This document shows positions 9,053 to 17,831 of a stretch of DNA of 64,000 nucleotides, one piece after another (position 1 is the stretch's first letter; each line of letters begins with the position of its first letter). The stretch comes from Sphingobacteriales bacterium 44-61 (lineage in GTDB: Bacteria; Bacteroidota; Bacteroidia; Chitinophagales; Chitinophagaceae). A program made the translations under genes and the position numbers. The DNA lies in assembly GCA_001898405.1 (NCBI GenBank), contig MKTW01000009.1, positions 62,001 through 126,000 on the forward strand. Direction: 5' to 3'. Below the pieces are notes generated by a model. The model did not search any database. It saw only the letters and a program-made list of their open reading frames with translations, and had not been told where the DNA came from.

Positions 9053-9808
9053 ATGCGTGCCATTATTATAGAAGACGAAAAACCTGCAGCAGAAAAACTA
9101 TTAAAAGCGATCCGCCAGGCTGACACAGAGGTAGAAGTGGTAGCTGTATTGAACAGCGTAAGATCGGCGGTGGAATGGCTGGAGCAAAATCCTATGCCCG
9201 GCTTATTGTTCATGGACATTGAACTAAGCGATGGCTTATCCTTCAAAATTTTTGATTTCATCAATATCAGCAGCCCCGTGATCTTTTGTACTGCCTTTGA
9301 TGAATACTGGCAGGAAGCTTTTGAGCACAACAGTATTGATTACCTGCAAAAGCCGATCAAACAGGAAAAACTTGAGGCAGCGCTGAAAAAATATGATAAG
9401 CTAAAACAGCATTTCTCGGCCGACTTCCAGCAATTGCTACAGACCAAACAACAAATTGCCAGTGATTACAAAAAGCGCTTCCTGGTAAAAAGAGGTACTG
9501 ATTATATCTGCATAAAAACAGAAGACATCGCCTATTTCTATGCCACCCATAAGCTGGTGTGTATGATCGATAATAAAAACCAGAAATTTATTCTTGATCA
9601 ATCCCTGTCTGATATCGAAAAACAATTGAACCCATCACAATTTTACCGGATAAACAGAAAATATTTGGTAAATCTCAATGCGATCAAAAAAATAAAAAGC
9701 TATCCAAAAAGCAAACTCCAGTTAGAACTGGAGCCACCCATTACAGACGATGTGATCATTAGTCAAGACAACGTTTCAGCATTTAAAGAATGGATGGGCG
9801 GTGAGTGA
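9053..9808 (+). CDS. LytTR-family response regulator
   Basis: 251 residues. The receiver domain (about 1-115) has the acidic pair in IIEDEKPAAEK, phospho-acceptor Asp in LLFMDIELSDG, Thr in FCTAFDEY and Lys in DYLQKPIK. The LytTR DNA-binding domain (about 145-245) has FLVKRGTDYICIKTEDIAYF, QFYRINRKYLVNLNAIKKI and a final QDNVSAFKEWMGG. It acts as a transcription regulator activated by the kinase encoded just upstream. Targets cannot be read from the sequence; the neighbouring DUF1761 gene is one possibility by position. Confidence 0.94.
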   Translation: MRAIIIEDEKPAAEKLLKAIRQADTEVEVVAVLNSVRSAVEWLEQNPMPGLLFMDIELSDGLSFKIFDFINISSPVIFCTAFDEYWQEAFEHNSIDYLQKPIKQEKLEAALKKYDKLKQHFSADFQQLLQTKQQIASDYKKRFLVKRGTDYICIKTEDIAYFYATHKLVCMIDNKNQKFILDQSLSDIEKQLNPSQFYRINRKYLVNLNAIKKIKSYPKSKLQLELEPPITDDVIISQDNVSAFKEWMGGE

Positions 9809-9824
9809 TTCTTATGATCAGATA

Positions 9825-9917
9825 CTATTTAGACTCCAGTTGCTTCAAAAGATTCTCTATTTCTGCTAATGATTTGTTCTGCTGCTGCAGTATTTTATTT
9901 TGCTTTTCAAGATGGCC
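9825..9917 (-). pseudogene. coiled-coil C-terminal remnant of a lost gene
   Basis: The minus strand reads GHLEKQNKILQQQNKSLAEI followed by ENLLKQLESK and a stop (9825-9827). This is a good heptad-type coiled coil, similar in style to the C-terminus of the fibre protein at 56870-58261 (KKIEELTLHLIEMNQRV). The frame is closed by a stop about 36 codons upstream and there is no start, so it is at most a relic. It lies between the LytTR gene and the terminator of the sigma-factor operon. It could be chance, but the composition is strikingly protein-like. Confidence 0.4.
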
Positions 9918-9955
9918 AAAAAAAATCCCGGCGTCCTAAACAGAACAGCCGGGAT
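9918..9955 (-). terminator. rho-independent terminator of the sigma/anti-sigma operon
   Basis: On the minus strand, ATCCCGGC and GCCGGGAT (9925-9932 with 9948-9955) form an 8-bp stem followed by eight T residues (9918-9925 on the plus strand are A). It is about 28 nt past the stop of the Spy-like gene at 9984. Confidence 0.85.
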
Positions 9956-9983
9956 GGGTGTAACTACCATTAACCCTAAACTA

Positions 9984-10385
9984 TCATTGACGGTTTCCGC
10001 CACCACCACGCCGTGGCATCATAGCCGGCTCAATTTCGTCTTTGAATTTTTTGAATTGCTCCTCAGTCAGGATACCTTTCAGTTCTTTATCTCTTGCTTC
10101 GGTAATAGGAGCAAGTTTGGCCATCATCGTTTCCCTGTCAGGACGTTCGCCGCCGCTCATCAGTTCAGCGCGTACTTTATCCTGGCTTTGGTAGTATGTG
10201 GTGAACGCTTTGTCCACCTGCGTGAGTTTGGCAGCATCCAATTTGAATGCGCTGTCGATTTTTTCATGAACGGCTTTAACTCTTTCTTCTACGGTGCGTT
10301 GACGGAAACCGCCACCTCCACCTTGTGCATTTACCATGATAGCACCAGCTACCATAAATGCGAGAAACAATCCGATCTTTTTCAT
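9984..10385 (-). CDS. small secreted Spy-like protein with Gly/Arg-rich ends
   Basis: 133 residues with a signal peptide (MKKIGLFLAFMVAGAIMVNAQ). The mature protein begins GGGGGFRQRT and ends MMPRRGGGGNRQ. Between them lie helices with VEERVKAVHEKIDSAFKLD, KAFTTYYQSQDKVRAELM and GILTEEQFKKFKDEIE. Alternating helices with an LTxEQ.KK motif resemble the Spy/CpxP periplasmic chaperone-like proteins, but this is by pattern only. It is the last gene of the operon encoding an ECF sigma factor, an anti-sigma factor and a second Spy-like protein, 42 nt after the latter. A role in sensing or buffering envelope stress is inferred from that context. Confidence 0.65.
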   Translation of the reverse strand: MKKIGLFLAFMVAGAIMVNAQGGGGGFRQRTVEERVKAVHEKIDSAFKLDAAKLTQVDKAFTTYYQSQDKVRAELMSGGERPDRETMMAKLAPITEARDKELKGILTEEQFKKFKDEIEPAMMPRRGGGGNRQ

Positions 10386-10427
10386 ACTTTGCTTTTTAAA
10401 GTTGATTTTTTACTAAGGTGTTTTTGC

Positions 10428-10943
10428 TTAGTTCTTTTTATCTGTTTTAGTACTATCGCTATCAGAACGGCGTTGCGGCCTGTTCATTCTGCTGAACATA
10501 CCCTGGATAAGCGAATCATATTTCGGTAATTGTTCCGGCGTGCAAATGGTCCTTACTTTCCTGAAATAAGTGAAGGTCTGCATGTCAAGCATTTTCTGGC
10601 GTTCAGCAATCTGGTCGGCAGCTTTGCTGGTAACAGAGTCGTAAATAATGGAATCTTTCAGCAACCTGAATAAGCTGTCTTTTGCCTTACGCATTTCATC
10701 ATACATAGGGCGGATTGTTTCCCTTTGCTTCTCCTTCATTTGCTTGTATTGCGCTATCTGCTCCGGAGTGAAGCCAACTTCTTTCTGCAGTTGGTCGGCT
10801 ATGCCATTACTGCTCCTGTTATCATGTTGCTCCTGCTTATCAGAGGGGTTTTTATACCAGAGAAAATAAGCCAGTACGCCTATGTTTGTAAGCAACAGAA
10901 CGGCAATGATGATCAAAAGATTTTTGTTTCCCGGTCTGCTCAT
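10428..10943 (-). CDS. membrane-anchored Spy/CnrR-like periplasmic protein
   Basis: 171 residues. One membrane segment at about 9-29 anchors a periplasmic domain with VGFTPEQIAQYKQMKEKQRE, MYDEMRKAKDSLFRLLKD and ICTPEQLPKYDSLIQGM. The two TPEQ boxes and the long charged helices are the pattern of the Spy/CpxP and heavy-metal-resistance (CnrR/ZraP) superfamily. Its ATG overlaps the anti-sigma stop by 4 nt (10940-10943), so translation is coupled. In the Cnr system a protein of this class acts as the periplasmic sensor acting on an anti-sigma factor; the same job is inferred here. Confidence 0.7.
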   Translation of the reverse strand: MSRPGNKNLLIIIAVLLLTNIGVLAYFLWYKNPSDKQEQHDNRSSNGIADQLQKEVGFTPEQIAQYKQMKEKQRETIRPMYDEMRKAKDSLFRLLKDSIIYDSVTSKAADQIAERQKMLDMQTFTYFRKVRTICTPEQLPKYDSLIQGMFSRMNRPQRRSDSDSTKTDKKN

Positions 10944-11281
10944 GGTTGTACATTTTCATAATCAAAACTACTGTTGCTGGCAAGGATAGATTCACTGTCC
11001 GATAACTGCACAGGTTGATTGGCCACATTGGTAGCCTCGTGCAAATTGTCCTGTTTAAAGAGGACGAAAAGGTTTAGAATAAGAATCAGTCCAAGACCGG
11101 CCATTGCAACAGCAGGCTTTGACAGAAAAGATCCGATCGACTCCCATACACTCCTTTCTTCACGCTGCAACCGGGCTTTCACCCTGGTAAAAAACCAGGG
11201 CTGAGGGGTAGCCCTCTGCATGCCATCCAGGCTTTCCAGGGTTCTTTCAATTTTGCCTTCTATAGTCTTTTTTGACATCAT
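10940..11281 (-). CDS. putative anti-sigma factor, single-pass membrane protein
   Basis: 113 residues. The N-terminal ~60 residues are cytosolic and charged (IEGKIERTLESLDGMQRATPQPWFFTRVKARL), followed by one membrane segment at about 63-82 and a ~30-residue periplasmic tail. It lies 38 nt after the ECF sigma gene and overlaps the next gene by 4 nt. That position and topology are those of anti-sigma factors that hold the sigma at the membrane. No zinc-binding HxxxCxxC motif is present. Two ATGs are adjacent (MMSK); either could be used. Confidence 0.75.
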   Translation of the reverse strand: MMSKKTIEGKIERTLESLDGMQRATPQPWFFTRVKARLQREERSVWESIGSFLSKPAVAMAGLGLILILNLFVLFKQDNLHEATNVANQPVQLSDSESILASNSSFDYENVQP

Positions 11282-11319
11282 GACCTAAGATTTGACGTTG
11301 ATTGGTAAAAAAACTTTTG

Positions 11320-11892
11320 CTAGTCCTTTTCTTTATAATACACTTCTAATATCTTTTTAAGGTTGATACGTGCACGGTGCATCAGTGATTCCACGGAAGA
11401 GACCGTAGTGCGCATAACCTCACTAACTTCTTGGTAACTAAGCCCTTCCACTTTGTGTAAGGTAAAGGCAAGACGCTGATTTTCCGGCAATTGACCGATA
11501 GCGTTAAAAAGTGCGGCAGCATCTTCTTTCTTGTCCATAACCACCCCGGGATGATTAAAGTCCGGCGGGTGGACCACGACCTCACTTTCGTCCCCAAACA
11601 GGCTTTTAACAAAAGCAAAGCGCTTTTTCCGCTTTTTCCGGCGCTCATGGTCAAGCGATTTGGTGATAGTGATGCGATACAGCCAGGTAGAAAACTTGGA
11701 ATCGCCCTTGAACGAATTCACCGACTGGTATACCTGCACAAAGACCTCTTGTGCAATATCTTCGGCATCTTCGGCATTTTGCACAATACCCAGCGCCGTG
11801 TTATAAACCATGTCCTGCCAGGTATCTACAATGGTTTTAAACGCGGTCTCATCGCCCTGCTTTAGCTGGTTTACCAGTAATCTCTCGTCCAA
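11320..11892 (-). CDS. ECF RNA polymerase sigma factor (SigE/RpoE-type)
   Basis: 190 residues. Region 2 contains DMVYNTALGIVQNAEDAEDI and FKGDSKFSTWLYRITI; region 4 contains LPENQRLAFTLHKVEGLSYQ and SVESLMHRARINLKKIL. A basic linker (RRKKRKKRF) separates them. The start must be TTG at 11892: an in-frame stop lies five codons upstream, and the next internal ATG would delete part of region 2. It heads an operon with a likely anti-sigma factor and two Spy-like envelope proteins, and ECF operons of this kind usually autoregulate. The large receptor gene at 12089 lies upstream on the same strand, 196 nt away. Confidence 0.93.
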   Translation of the reverse strand: MDERLLVNQLKQGDETAFKTIVDTWQDMVYNTALGIVQNAEDAEDIAQEVFVQVYQSVNSFKGDSKFSTWLYRITITKSLDHERRKKRKKRFAFVKSLFGDESEVVVHPPDFNHPGVVMDKKEDAAALFNAIGQLPENQRLAFTLHKVEGLSYQEVSEVMRTTVSSVESLMHRARINLKKILEVYYKEKD

Positions 11893-12088
11893 GCCCGAAA
11901 TTTTTTGCTAAAAACGATATTACGCAAATTTTCTTTCGAACCTGCCTTTTATGAAACGAAAGGACTGAATATTTATTTAGCCGGTAACTGATATTCATTT
12001 AACGGATGATCGCTGTTAAATAGTCGCTAAATTATAGCTCCTGCCACCACAGCCAACGATATCATCACCCCTCTGCCTCCCAGGCTAT

Positions 12089-14947
12089 TTAAAAGTTCAT
12101 CATTGGCCTTCTTTGCGGGCCGGAAGAACGTGCTGTTCCAAAATTCTTAAGGCTATATGTAAATGTCAGCATGAAGTATTGCTGTAAAACAGTATTCTGC
12201 TCATCCACAATTTCCAGGCCAGTCACAGTCCTTGTCACACTCTGGTTTTGCTTTAATAAATCGAACACAGACAATTTCAACTCACCGGCTTTATTCTTCA
12301 GGAATTTCTTGCCAAAGCCCGCATTCCATAAAAGGAAATTGGTATTAAGCCCTGCCGCCAAACCCGAGTTGGATTGATAGCTCAGATCATTCTGCAGGAA
12401 CCAGCCATTTTTGGTAAGCAGGTTCATCTGGCCACCAATCGCCTGGTTCACATAATTATTGTCTGTCGCACTCTGCGTAGTTGTTTTTGCATTATTGATA
12501 TTAGCATTGTACGATAGATTGAAATCAACGTACTCGCTGATATTGCTGGCTATAACAAGTCCGCCAGAATATACATAGTTATTCGTCACTGTCAGCTCCT
12601 GGTTAAACTGGCCAGGCAGTCTCGAATAAGTAAAGCCAGCATTCAGATTAATAGTCGACTTGATAAATTTCACCGGCATGCTGTAGGTGAAGAATGTACG
12701 CAGGCTTTTGTATCCGTCGAGGTTCACCGGCTTTGTCAGTTGAGATCCTTTTTTCAGCACAATGTTTTGCTGAATGGTAGAGTCGCCGATCTGCGGAGAG
12801 AACAGGGCACTGGTAATATAATCCTGGGCTGTTTGCAGGAAGATATTTGCAAAGAAGCTTTGCCCTTTCTGCGTATTGGTAAATGTGTATCTGCCCGAAA
12901 CAAAATGCGTATACGATTGCTTCAGATCAGGATTACCCATTGAAACACGGAGCGGATTACTGATATCCACCACATCCTGCAACTGTGTTACTGATGGGAA
13001 ATTCACATTCGCACGGTAGAAAATGCGGAAACTGCTCTTTGGTGAAACACGTTTGCTCCACATCAGGTTGGGCAGTACATTATTGAACGACTGGTCCACT
13101 TTTGTTATACTCGGATAGATCCTGTCGCTTTGCAGCCTGGAATTCTGAAGATTCACTCCCAGGGAGAATTGGTTGTCGCGGCTGGAACCCAGGCGGTAGC
13201 TAACTCCTCCATTCTGCGTGGTAACCGTATTATCAAAACGATTGGAAAGGGTCGGATCAAAAACGGAATATTTATCAGAAAGAGGGTCGTAAGTAAATGT
13301 TTGCTGGTCTGCCTTATTCTTTTGATAAGAAGGCGCATAGCTGAATTGCAACTGGCCGTGCTTACCTATCGGCTCTGTATAGGAAACATTGGCAGAAAGA
13401 TTATAACCGTTGGTTGGGTTATCGCGGAACTGGTTCTGCAAAGAATCTGTTGGAGGATTGGTATCAAAATACCTGTACATCGCTTTGCTGTAGCTTTCCC
13501 CGTCATTCTGGTTAAACGTAGTATTGAGGTTGACAGAGAAGGTACGGCCACGCTTAGCAAAACTGTGACGGTAAAGAATATTGTTCCGGAGATTATATCC
13601 ATGCCGGAGTGAATTACTGATATTATCAGATGTATTCAATGAATCATTTGCCCCATAGAAGGTTCTGCCGATAGACTCAGATTCGGATTCGTTTTTCTGG
13701 AAATTAAGGCTGGGATTAATGATCAGCGAATTGCTGGAATCAATCCTGTATTCCAGGCGCAGATTAAGACGGTGGTTGAAGTTTTTGCTGGTAGAATAAC
13801 TGTTTTGATTAGTGTACTGTGTTTTTATATCCACAGGTAACTGACTTCTTACAATACGGTCGTTTTCGGTAGTGCTGTTGTTAAAGAAATAACTTGCCTG
13901 CACATCCACTTTTTTACCCCATTTATCCGAAAAGTTGATACCGATTGAATTGGTTTTGCTGATCCCGCTTTGCTGGCCAACGGAGAAGTTATTGCCACCA
14001 CCAAAGCCACCACCTTGAGGACCGCCGCCGCGGCCACCACCGCCACCAAAATTGCCTCCCCCACGGCTGTTGCCGCTGCTGGTAAGACCCAGCAGGTCCT
14101 GTGAAGCAAAATTCTGCTGGTTGACATTGTTAAAATTACCGACAAAAGAAAGTCTTCTGTCCCCTTTAAAGAAGCTCACATTACCTCCGGCAGAATAACG
14201 GTCATCTGTACCGTAGCCGGCGAATATGCGGCCAAACTGACCATTCTTGATGCCTGCTTTGGTAACAATGTTCAGTGCTTTTTGTGAATTGCCATCATCA
14301 AAACCAGTAAAAGCTGCCTGGTCGCTAAGGCGGTCAAAGATCTGTATCTTATCCACTACATCAGAAGGAAGGTTGCGTAAAGCGGCTGTTGCGTCATCAC
14401 CAAAGAACTCACGCCCGTCAATAGTCACTTTTTTCACCTGTTCTCCCTGCGCTGTTACAGTACCATCACGGTCAACTGTAATACCCGGCATTTTTTTGAT
14501 CAGGTCTTCTGTGGTAGCGTCGGGATTTACTTTGAACTGGCTTGCATTTAATTGCAGCGTATCTCCTTTTTGCTGTGCCGGAGGCACTTTTGACACAACA
14601 GTTACCCCTGATAACTCAGTAGCAGATTTGGGAATGAATAATGTTCCCAGGTCAACAACAGGCGTGGAATCGCTGGTGGCAACAATTTGTCTGTACTGAG
14701 CATAGCCACTATAGCTCACTTTTATAAAGAAAGAATCTATTGGCAGGTTTTGAAAACGGAATACACCGGTACTGTCAGATATAGCATTATATATGCGGGA
14801 TGAATCTTTGAAAGATGAAAGGGTAAGTGTGGCACTTTGAAGGGGTTTGCTGTCTACAAGGTCCACCAATTTTCCCTTAATGCTTTGAGAATGAGCAGAT
14901 AGAGCGGAAATCAATAACACCAAAAAGAGTAATCTGAAATGCTTCAT
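12089..14947 (-). CDS. TonB-dependent-receptor-like outer-membrane beta-barrel protein with Gly-rich insert
   Basis: 952 residues. A signal peptide (cleaved near AHSQS) is followed by a CarboxypepD_reg-like domain (IKGKLVDLVDSKPLQSATLT, about 24-105), a plug domain around 125-225 (DLIKKMPGITVDRDGTVTAQ, VKKVTIDGREFFGDD) and a long barrel to the C-terminal MMNF. A striking Gly-rich stretch at about residues 285-325 (GGGNFGGGGGRGGGPQGGGF) should be a flexible extracellular or periplasmic loop. The substrate is unknown and no SusD partner is adjacent, so polysaccharide uptake is not indicated. It lies upstream of the ECF operon in the same direction. Confidence 0.88.
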   Translation of the reverse strand: MKHFRLLFLVLLISALSAHSQSIKGKLVDLVDSKPLQSATLTLSSFKDSSRIYNAISDSTGVFRFQNLPIDSFFIKVSYSGYAQYRQIVATSDSTPVVDLGTLFIPKSATELSGVTVVSKVPPAQQKGDTLQLNASQFKVNPDATTEDLIKKMPGITVDRDGTVTAQGEQVKKVTIDGREFFGDDATAALRNLPSDVVDKIQIFDRLSDQAAFTGFDDGNSQKALNIVTKAGIKNGQFGRIFAGYGTDDRYSAGGNVSFFKGDRRLSFVGNFNNVNQQNFASQDLLGLTSSGNSRGGGNFGGGGGRGGGPQGGGFGGGNNFSVGQQSGISKTNSIGINFSDKWGKKVDVQASYFFNNSTTENDRIVRSQLPVDIKTQYTNQNSYSTSKNFNHRLNLRLEYRIDSSNSLIINPSLNFQKNESESESIGRTFYGANDSLNTSDNISNSLRHGYNLRNNILYRHSFAKRGRTFSVNLNTTFNQNDGESYSKAMYRYFDTNPPTDSLQNQFRDNPTNGYNLSANVSYTEPIGKHGQLQFSYAPSYQKNKADQQTFTYDPLSDKYSVFDPTLSNRFDNTVTTQNGGVSYRLGSSRDNQFSLGVNLQNSRLQSDRIYPSITKVDQSFNNVLPNLMWSKRVSPKSSFRIFYRANVNFPSVTQLQDVVDISNPLRVSMGNPDLKQSYTHFVSGRYTFTNTQKGQSFFANIFLQTAQDYITSALFSPQIGDSTIQQNIVLKKGSQLTKPVNLDGYKSLRTFFTYSMPVKFIKSTINLNAGFTYSRLPGQFNQELTVTNNYVYSGGLVIASNISEYVDFNLSYNANINNAKTTTQSATDNNYVNQAIGGQMNLLTKNGWFLQNDLSYQSNSGLAAGLNTNFLLWNAGFGKKFLKNKAGELKLSVFDLLKQNQSVTRTVTGLEIVDEQNTVLQQYFMLTFTYSLKNFGTARSSGPQRRPMMNF

Positions 14948-15168
14948 AATTTATTGTTACGAGTATAGGACGATGAAATTGCTGACAACTTTCGCCGCCT
15001 GGTTTTTATTCTCCTGGCCGGCATTTCAGCCAGTGATCAGTAATAAAATGGCCCGATATTTTCGGCAATTGAGGCCGGGAACCATGTTTATCGGAAAATT
15101 TCGCCAGTCTTTACCCATTTCGCAGAACTCAAGTATCTTGCAGCCTCGTTAAAATCTTAAGAAGAATT

Positions 15169-15810
15169 ATGGAGTATAGTAAACTTGTTGCCGTAACCGG
15201 ATTGCCCGGCCTGTATGAATTGATCAATAGTAAGAATGATGGAGCTATCGTCCGCTCTCTGGATGATAACAGCACCAAATTCGCCTCTTCCCGCATTCAT
15301 AACTTTTCGCATCTCGAAAGCATTGAAGTATACACTGTAGGTGATAATGTAAACCTCGTTGAGATCTTTCATGCAATGGACAAAGCAGGAGGCACGCTGC
15401 CTGATGGAAAAGATAATGGGGCATTAAAAAAATATTTTGAAAAAGCATATCCTGAACTGGATTTTGAAAGAGTATATGCCAGCGATCTGAAAAAGATGGT
15501 AAAATGGTTCGAGATACTCAAGAAAAAGAATATCGAGATCAAACTGTCTGAGCCACCTGCAGAAGAAGAAACACCTGTAGTGGAAGAAGTAAAAAAAGTA
15601 GCTGAGGAAAAAGCACCGAAGAAAAAAGCGGCTGCTAAAAAAGAAGAGAAAGAAGAAGCACCCAAAAAGAAAGAAGCTAAAAAAGAAACTGCTGCCGAAG
15701 AGCCTGTAAAGGAAAAAGCCGCAGCTAAGAAAAAAGCGGCTCCGAAGAAAGAGGACAAAGCAGAAAAAGAAGAAGCACCTAAAAAGAAAGCTGCAGCCAA
15801 GAAAAAGTAA
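15169..15810 (+). CDS. DUF5606-like protein with histone-H1-like Lys/Ala/Glu tail
   Basis: 213 residues in two parts. Residues 1-125 form a compact domain (YSKLVAVTGLPGLYELINSK, GAIVRSLDDNSTKFAS, YASDLKKMVKWFEIL) that I match to DUF5606, a Bacteroidota family of unknown function. Residues ~130-213 are almost only Lys, Ala, Glu and Pro in repeats of KKAAAKKEE / APKKKEAKK type, like AlgP or histone-H1-like tails that bind DNA. The codon use in the tail is GCT/GCA/AAA/AAG repetitive, so its length may vary between strains. It faces away from the receptor at 14947, with a 221-nt divergent gap. A TATCTTG box at 15134-15140 may be its -7 element. Confidence 0.75.
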   Translation: MEYSKLVAVTGLPGLYELINSKNDGAIVRSLDDNSTKFASSRIHNFSHLESIEVYTVGDNVNLVEIFHAMDKAGGTLPDGKDNGALKKYFEKAYPELDFERVYASDLKKMVKWFEILKKKNIEIKLSEPPAEEETPVVEEVKKVAEEKAPKKKAAAKKEEKEEAPKKKEAKKETAAEEPVKEKAAAKKKAAPKKEDKAEKEEAPKKKAAAKKK

Positions 15811-15913
15811 TCGGCTTTCTCTCGAGTGAATTAATTATATCTAATCATCTATAAAAGCTATAAACTCCGCCTTATGGAAGTTTGTAGCTTTTTATATTCA
15901 AAGAGAATTGATC

Positions 15914-17644
15914 ATGACTTACAGTGCAGAGATAAAAAAACTTCCCCGTCATTTCCTCCCCAAAGATTTTGAAGTGAAAGACTGGCCATCGCTGGAACCT
16001 TATTTTAAAGAATTACTGGACCGCCCCATTGATTCTGCTGCGGCTCTTGAGCAATGGCTCAAAGATATCAGCGAGCTGGAATCGGTTGTAAGTGAAGATG
16101 CCTGCTGGCGCCAGATAAAGATGACCTGCGATACGGAAAACAAATCGCTGGAAGATGCTTTCAATTTCTTTATGATGGAAATACAGCCGAAGATCCAGCC
16201 TTATTCCGATCTGCTGAACAGGAAACTGGTAAAAAATCCTTTTGCCGCGCAACTCGATCATCAGAAATTCTTTACTTACCTGCGCAACGTTAAAAAGAAT
16301 ATCGACCTGTTCCGTGAAGAGAACATTCCCCTGCAGGCTTCCCTGAATGTGGAAGCGCAGCGCTTTGGTATGATCTCCGGTAAAATGACCATTACCATGA
16401 ATGGACAGGAATACACGTTGCAGCAGGCCTCCAAATTCCTGGAAGACCCTGCCCGCAGCATCCGTGAAGAAGCTTACCGGAAAATAAATGAACGCCGGCT
16501 GCAGGATAAAGCAGAGTTGAATGCCTTATACACTTCACTGCTGCAAAAGCGTCACCAGGTAGCACTGAACACCGGTTTTGCCAATTACCGCGATTTCCGT
16601 TTTGCAGAGCTTGGCCGCTTCGATTACACCAAAGAAGATTGCTATCAATTCCATGAAGCAGTAAAGCTGCATGTAATGCCGTTGGTAGACCAGCTTTATG
16701 AAGCAAAAAAGAAAAAACTGGGTGTTGATACTTTGCGTCCCTGGGATGTTGAGGCCGAACCTGTAGGCGTGGAACCATTGAGACCTTTTGCTACCGGTGA
16801 AGAGCTGGTAGAGAAAACCATTGAATGCTTCCGGAAAATGCGCCCCTTCTTTGGCGATTGCCTGGAAAAAATGAGAATGATGGGTCACCTTGACCTTGAA
16901 AGCCGGAAAGGCAAAGCTCCTGGCGGTTATAACTGCCCGCTGGCTGAAAGTGGAGCTCCCTTTATTTTTATGAATGCAGCAGGACAGTTGGATGATGTTA
17001 CTACCATGGTACACGAAGGCGGACATGCGATCCACTCATTCCTGGCACATCCATTGGAACTGAACGGTTTCAAGGAATACCCCACCGAGATTGCCGAAGT
17101 AGCCAGCATGAGTATGGAGCTGTTCAGCATGGACTACTGGAAAGTGTTTTTCAGTAAACCGGAAGAACTGATCCGGGCTAAAGAGCAGCAACTGGAACGG
17201 GTGATCACTATTTTCCCATGGATAGCAACGATAGACAAATTCCAGCATTGGATCTATGAAAACCCCAATCATTCCGAAGAAGAAAGAGTGGCCAGCTGGC
17301 TGCGGATCTCTGATGAGTTCACTTCTTCTGTCATTGATTTTTCAGGGTTATCAGCCTACCGGCAATATTCCTGGCAGCGTCAATTGCACCTTTTTGAAGT
17401 GCCATTTTACTATATAGAGTATGGAATTGCCCAATTAGGAGCTATTGGCCTTTGGCAGCAATTCAAGGAAAACCCCGGTAAAGCGATTAATAATTATATA
17501 ACAGCACTGCAATTGGGAGGAACCCGAACTTTACCGGAGCTGTTCAAAGCAGCTGGGCTGAATTTCAATTTTTCACCCGACCATATCAGTGGGCTAATGA
17601 AATTTGTAAAAACGGAATTGGATAATTTGCAAAAAAGGGCATAA
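15914..17644 (+). CDS. pepF: M3-family oligoendopeptidase
   Basis: Zinc metallopeptidase (thimet/PepF family) that degrades cytosolic oligopeptides. 576 residues from ATG 15914; a TTG two codons upstream is less likely. The zinc motif HEGGH is at about 367-371 (MVHEGGHAIHSFLAHP), and the third ligand Glu is in TEIAEVASMSMELFS about 25 residues on, as in the family. The N-terminal helical domain and C-terminal YRQYSWQRQLHLFEVPFYYIEYGIAQLGA segment are typical and the length is full. No signal peptide. It is monocistronic, with a terminator about 150 nt downstream. Confidence 0.93.
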   Translation: MTYSAEIKKLPRHFLPKDFEVKDWPSLEPYFKELLDRPIDSAAALEQWLKDISELESVVSEDACWRQIKMTCDTENKSLEDAFNFFMMEIQPKIQPYSDLLNRKLVKNPFAAQLDHQKFFTYLRNVKKNIDLFREENIPLQASLNVEAQRFGMISGKMTITMNGQEYTLQQASKFLEDPARSIREEAYRKINERRLQDKAELNALYTSLLQKRHQVALNTGFANYRDFRFAELGRFDYTKEDCYQFHEAVKLHVMPLVDQLYEAKKKKLGVDTLRPWDVEAEPVGVEPLRPFATGEELVEKTIECFRKMRPFFGDCLEKMRMMGHLDLESRKGKAPGGYNCPLAESGAPFIFMNAAGQLDDVTTMVHEGGHAIHSFLAHPLELNGFKEYPTEIAEVASMSMELFSMDYWKVFFSKPEELIRAKEQQLERVITIFPWIATIDKFQHWIYENPNHSEEERVASWLRISDEFTSSVIDFSGLSAYRQYSWQRQLHLFEVPFYYIEYGIAQLGAIGLWQQFKENPGKAINNYITALQLGGTRTLPELFKAAGLNFNFSPDHISGLMKFVKTELDNLQKRA

Positions 17645-17793
17645 AAATACCCCTAAAGTGGTATCAGACAAATTCGGAAATCTCGTTTTTGCTCGTTATT
17701 TTTGGATTCGAATTGAGTTTATCAAATTGTACATGTCCGGGTTTAACCGGGCTGTATTTTAAAATAGCTACTAATCAGAGCCTTAACCTAAGT

Positions 17794-17820
17794 CCCCGTA
17801 TGTCTATACGGGGGCTTTTT
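17794..17820 (+). terminator. rho-independent terminator downstream of the M3 peptidase gene
   Basis: CCCCGTA TGTCTA TACGGGG (17794-17813) forms a 7-bp stem followed by CTTTTT. It lies between the peptidase gene and the convergent Fur gene and reads in the plus direction. Confidence 0.8.
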
Positions 17821-17831
17821 ATTTTGCCCTC

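Noticed and set aside
9900-10529. 209-codon plus-strand frame over the Spy-like genes
   Set aside because: It lies opposite two well-supported genes and crosses the operon terminator; no recognisable domain.
15369-15800. 143-codon minus-strand frame rich in Ala, Phe and Ser
   Set aside because: It is the complement of the Lys/Ala repeat tail of the DUF5606 gene, so its low complexity is a by-product.
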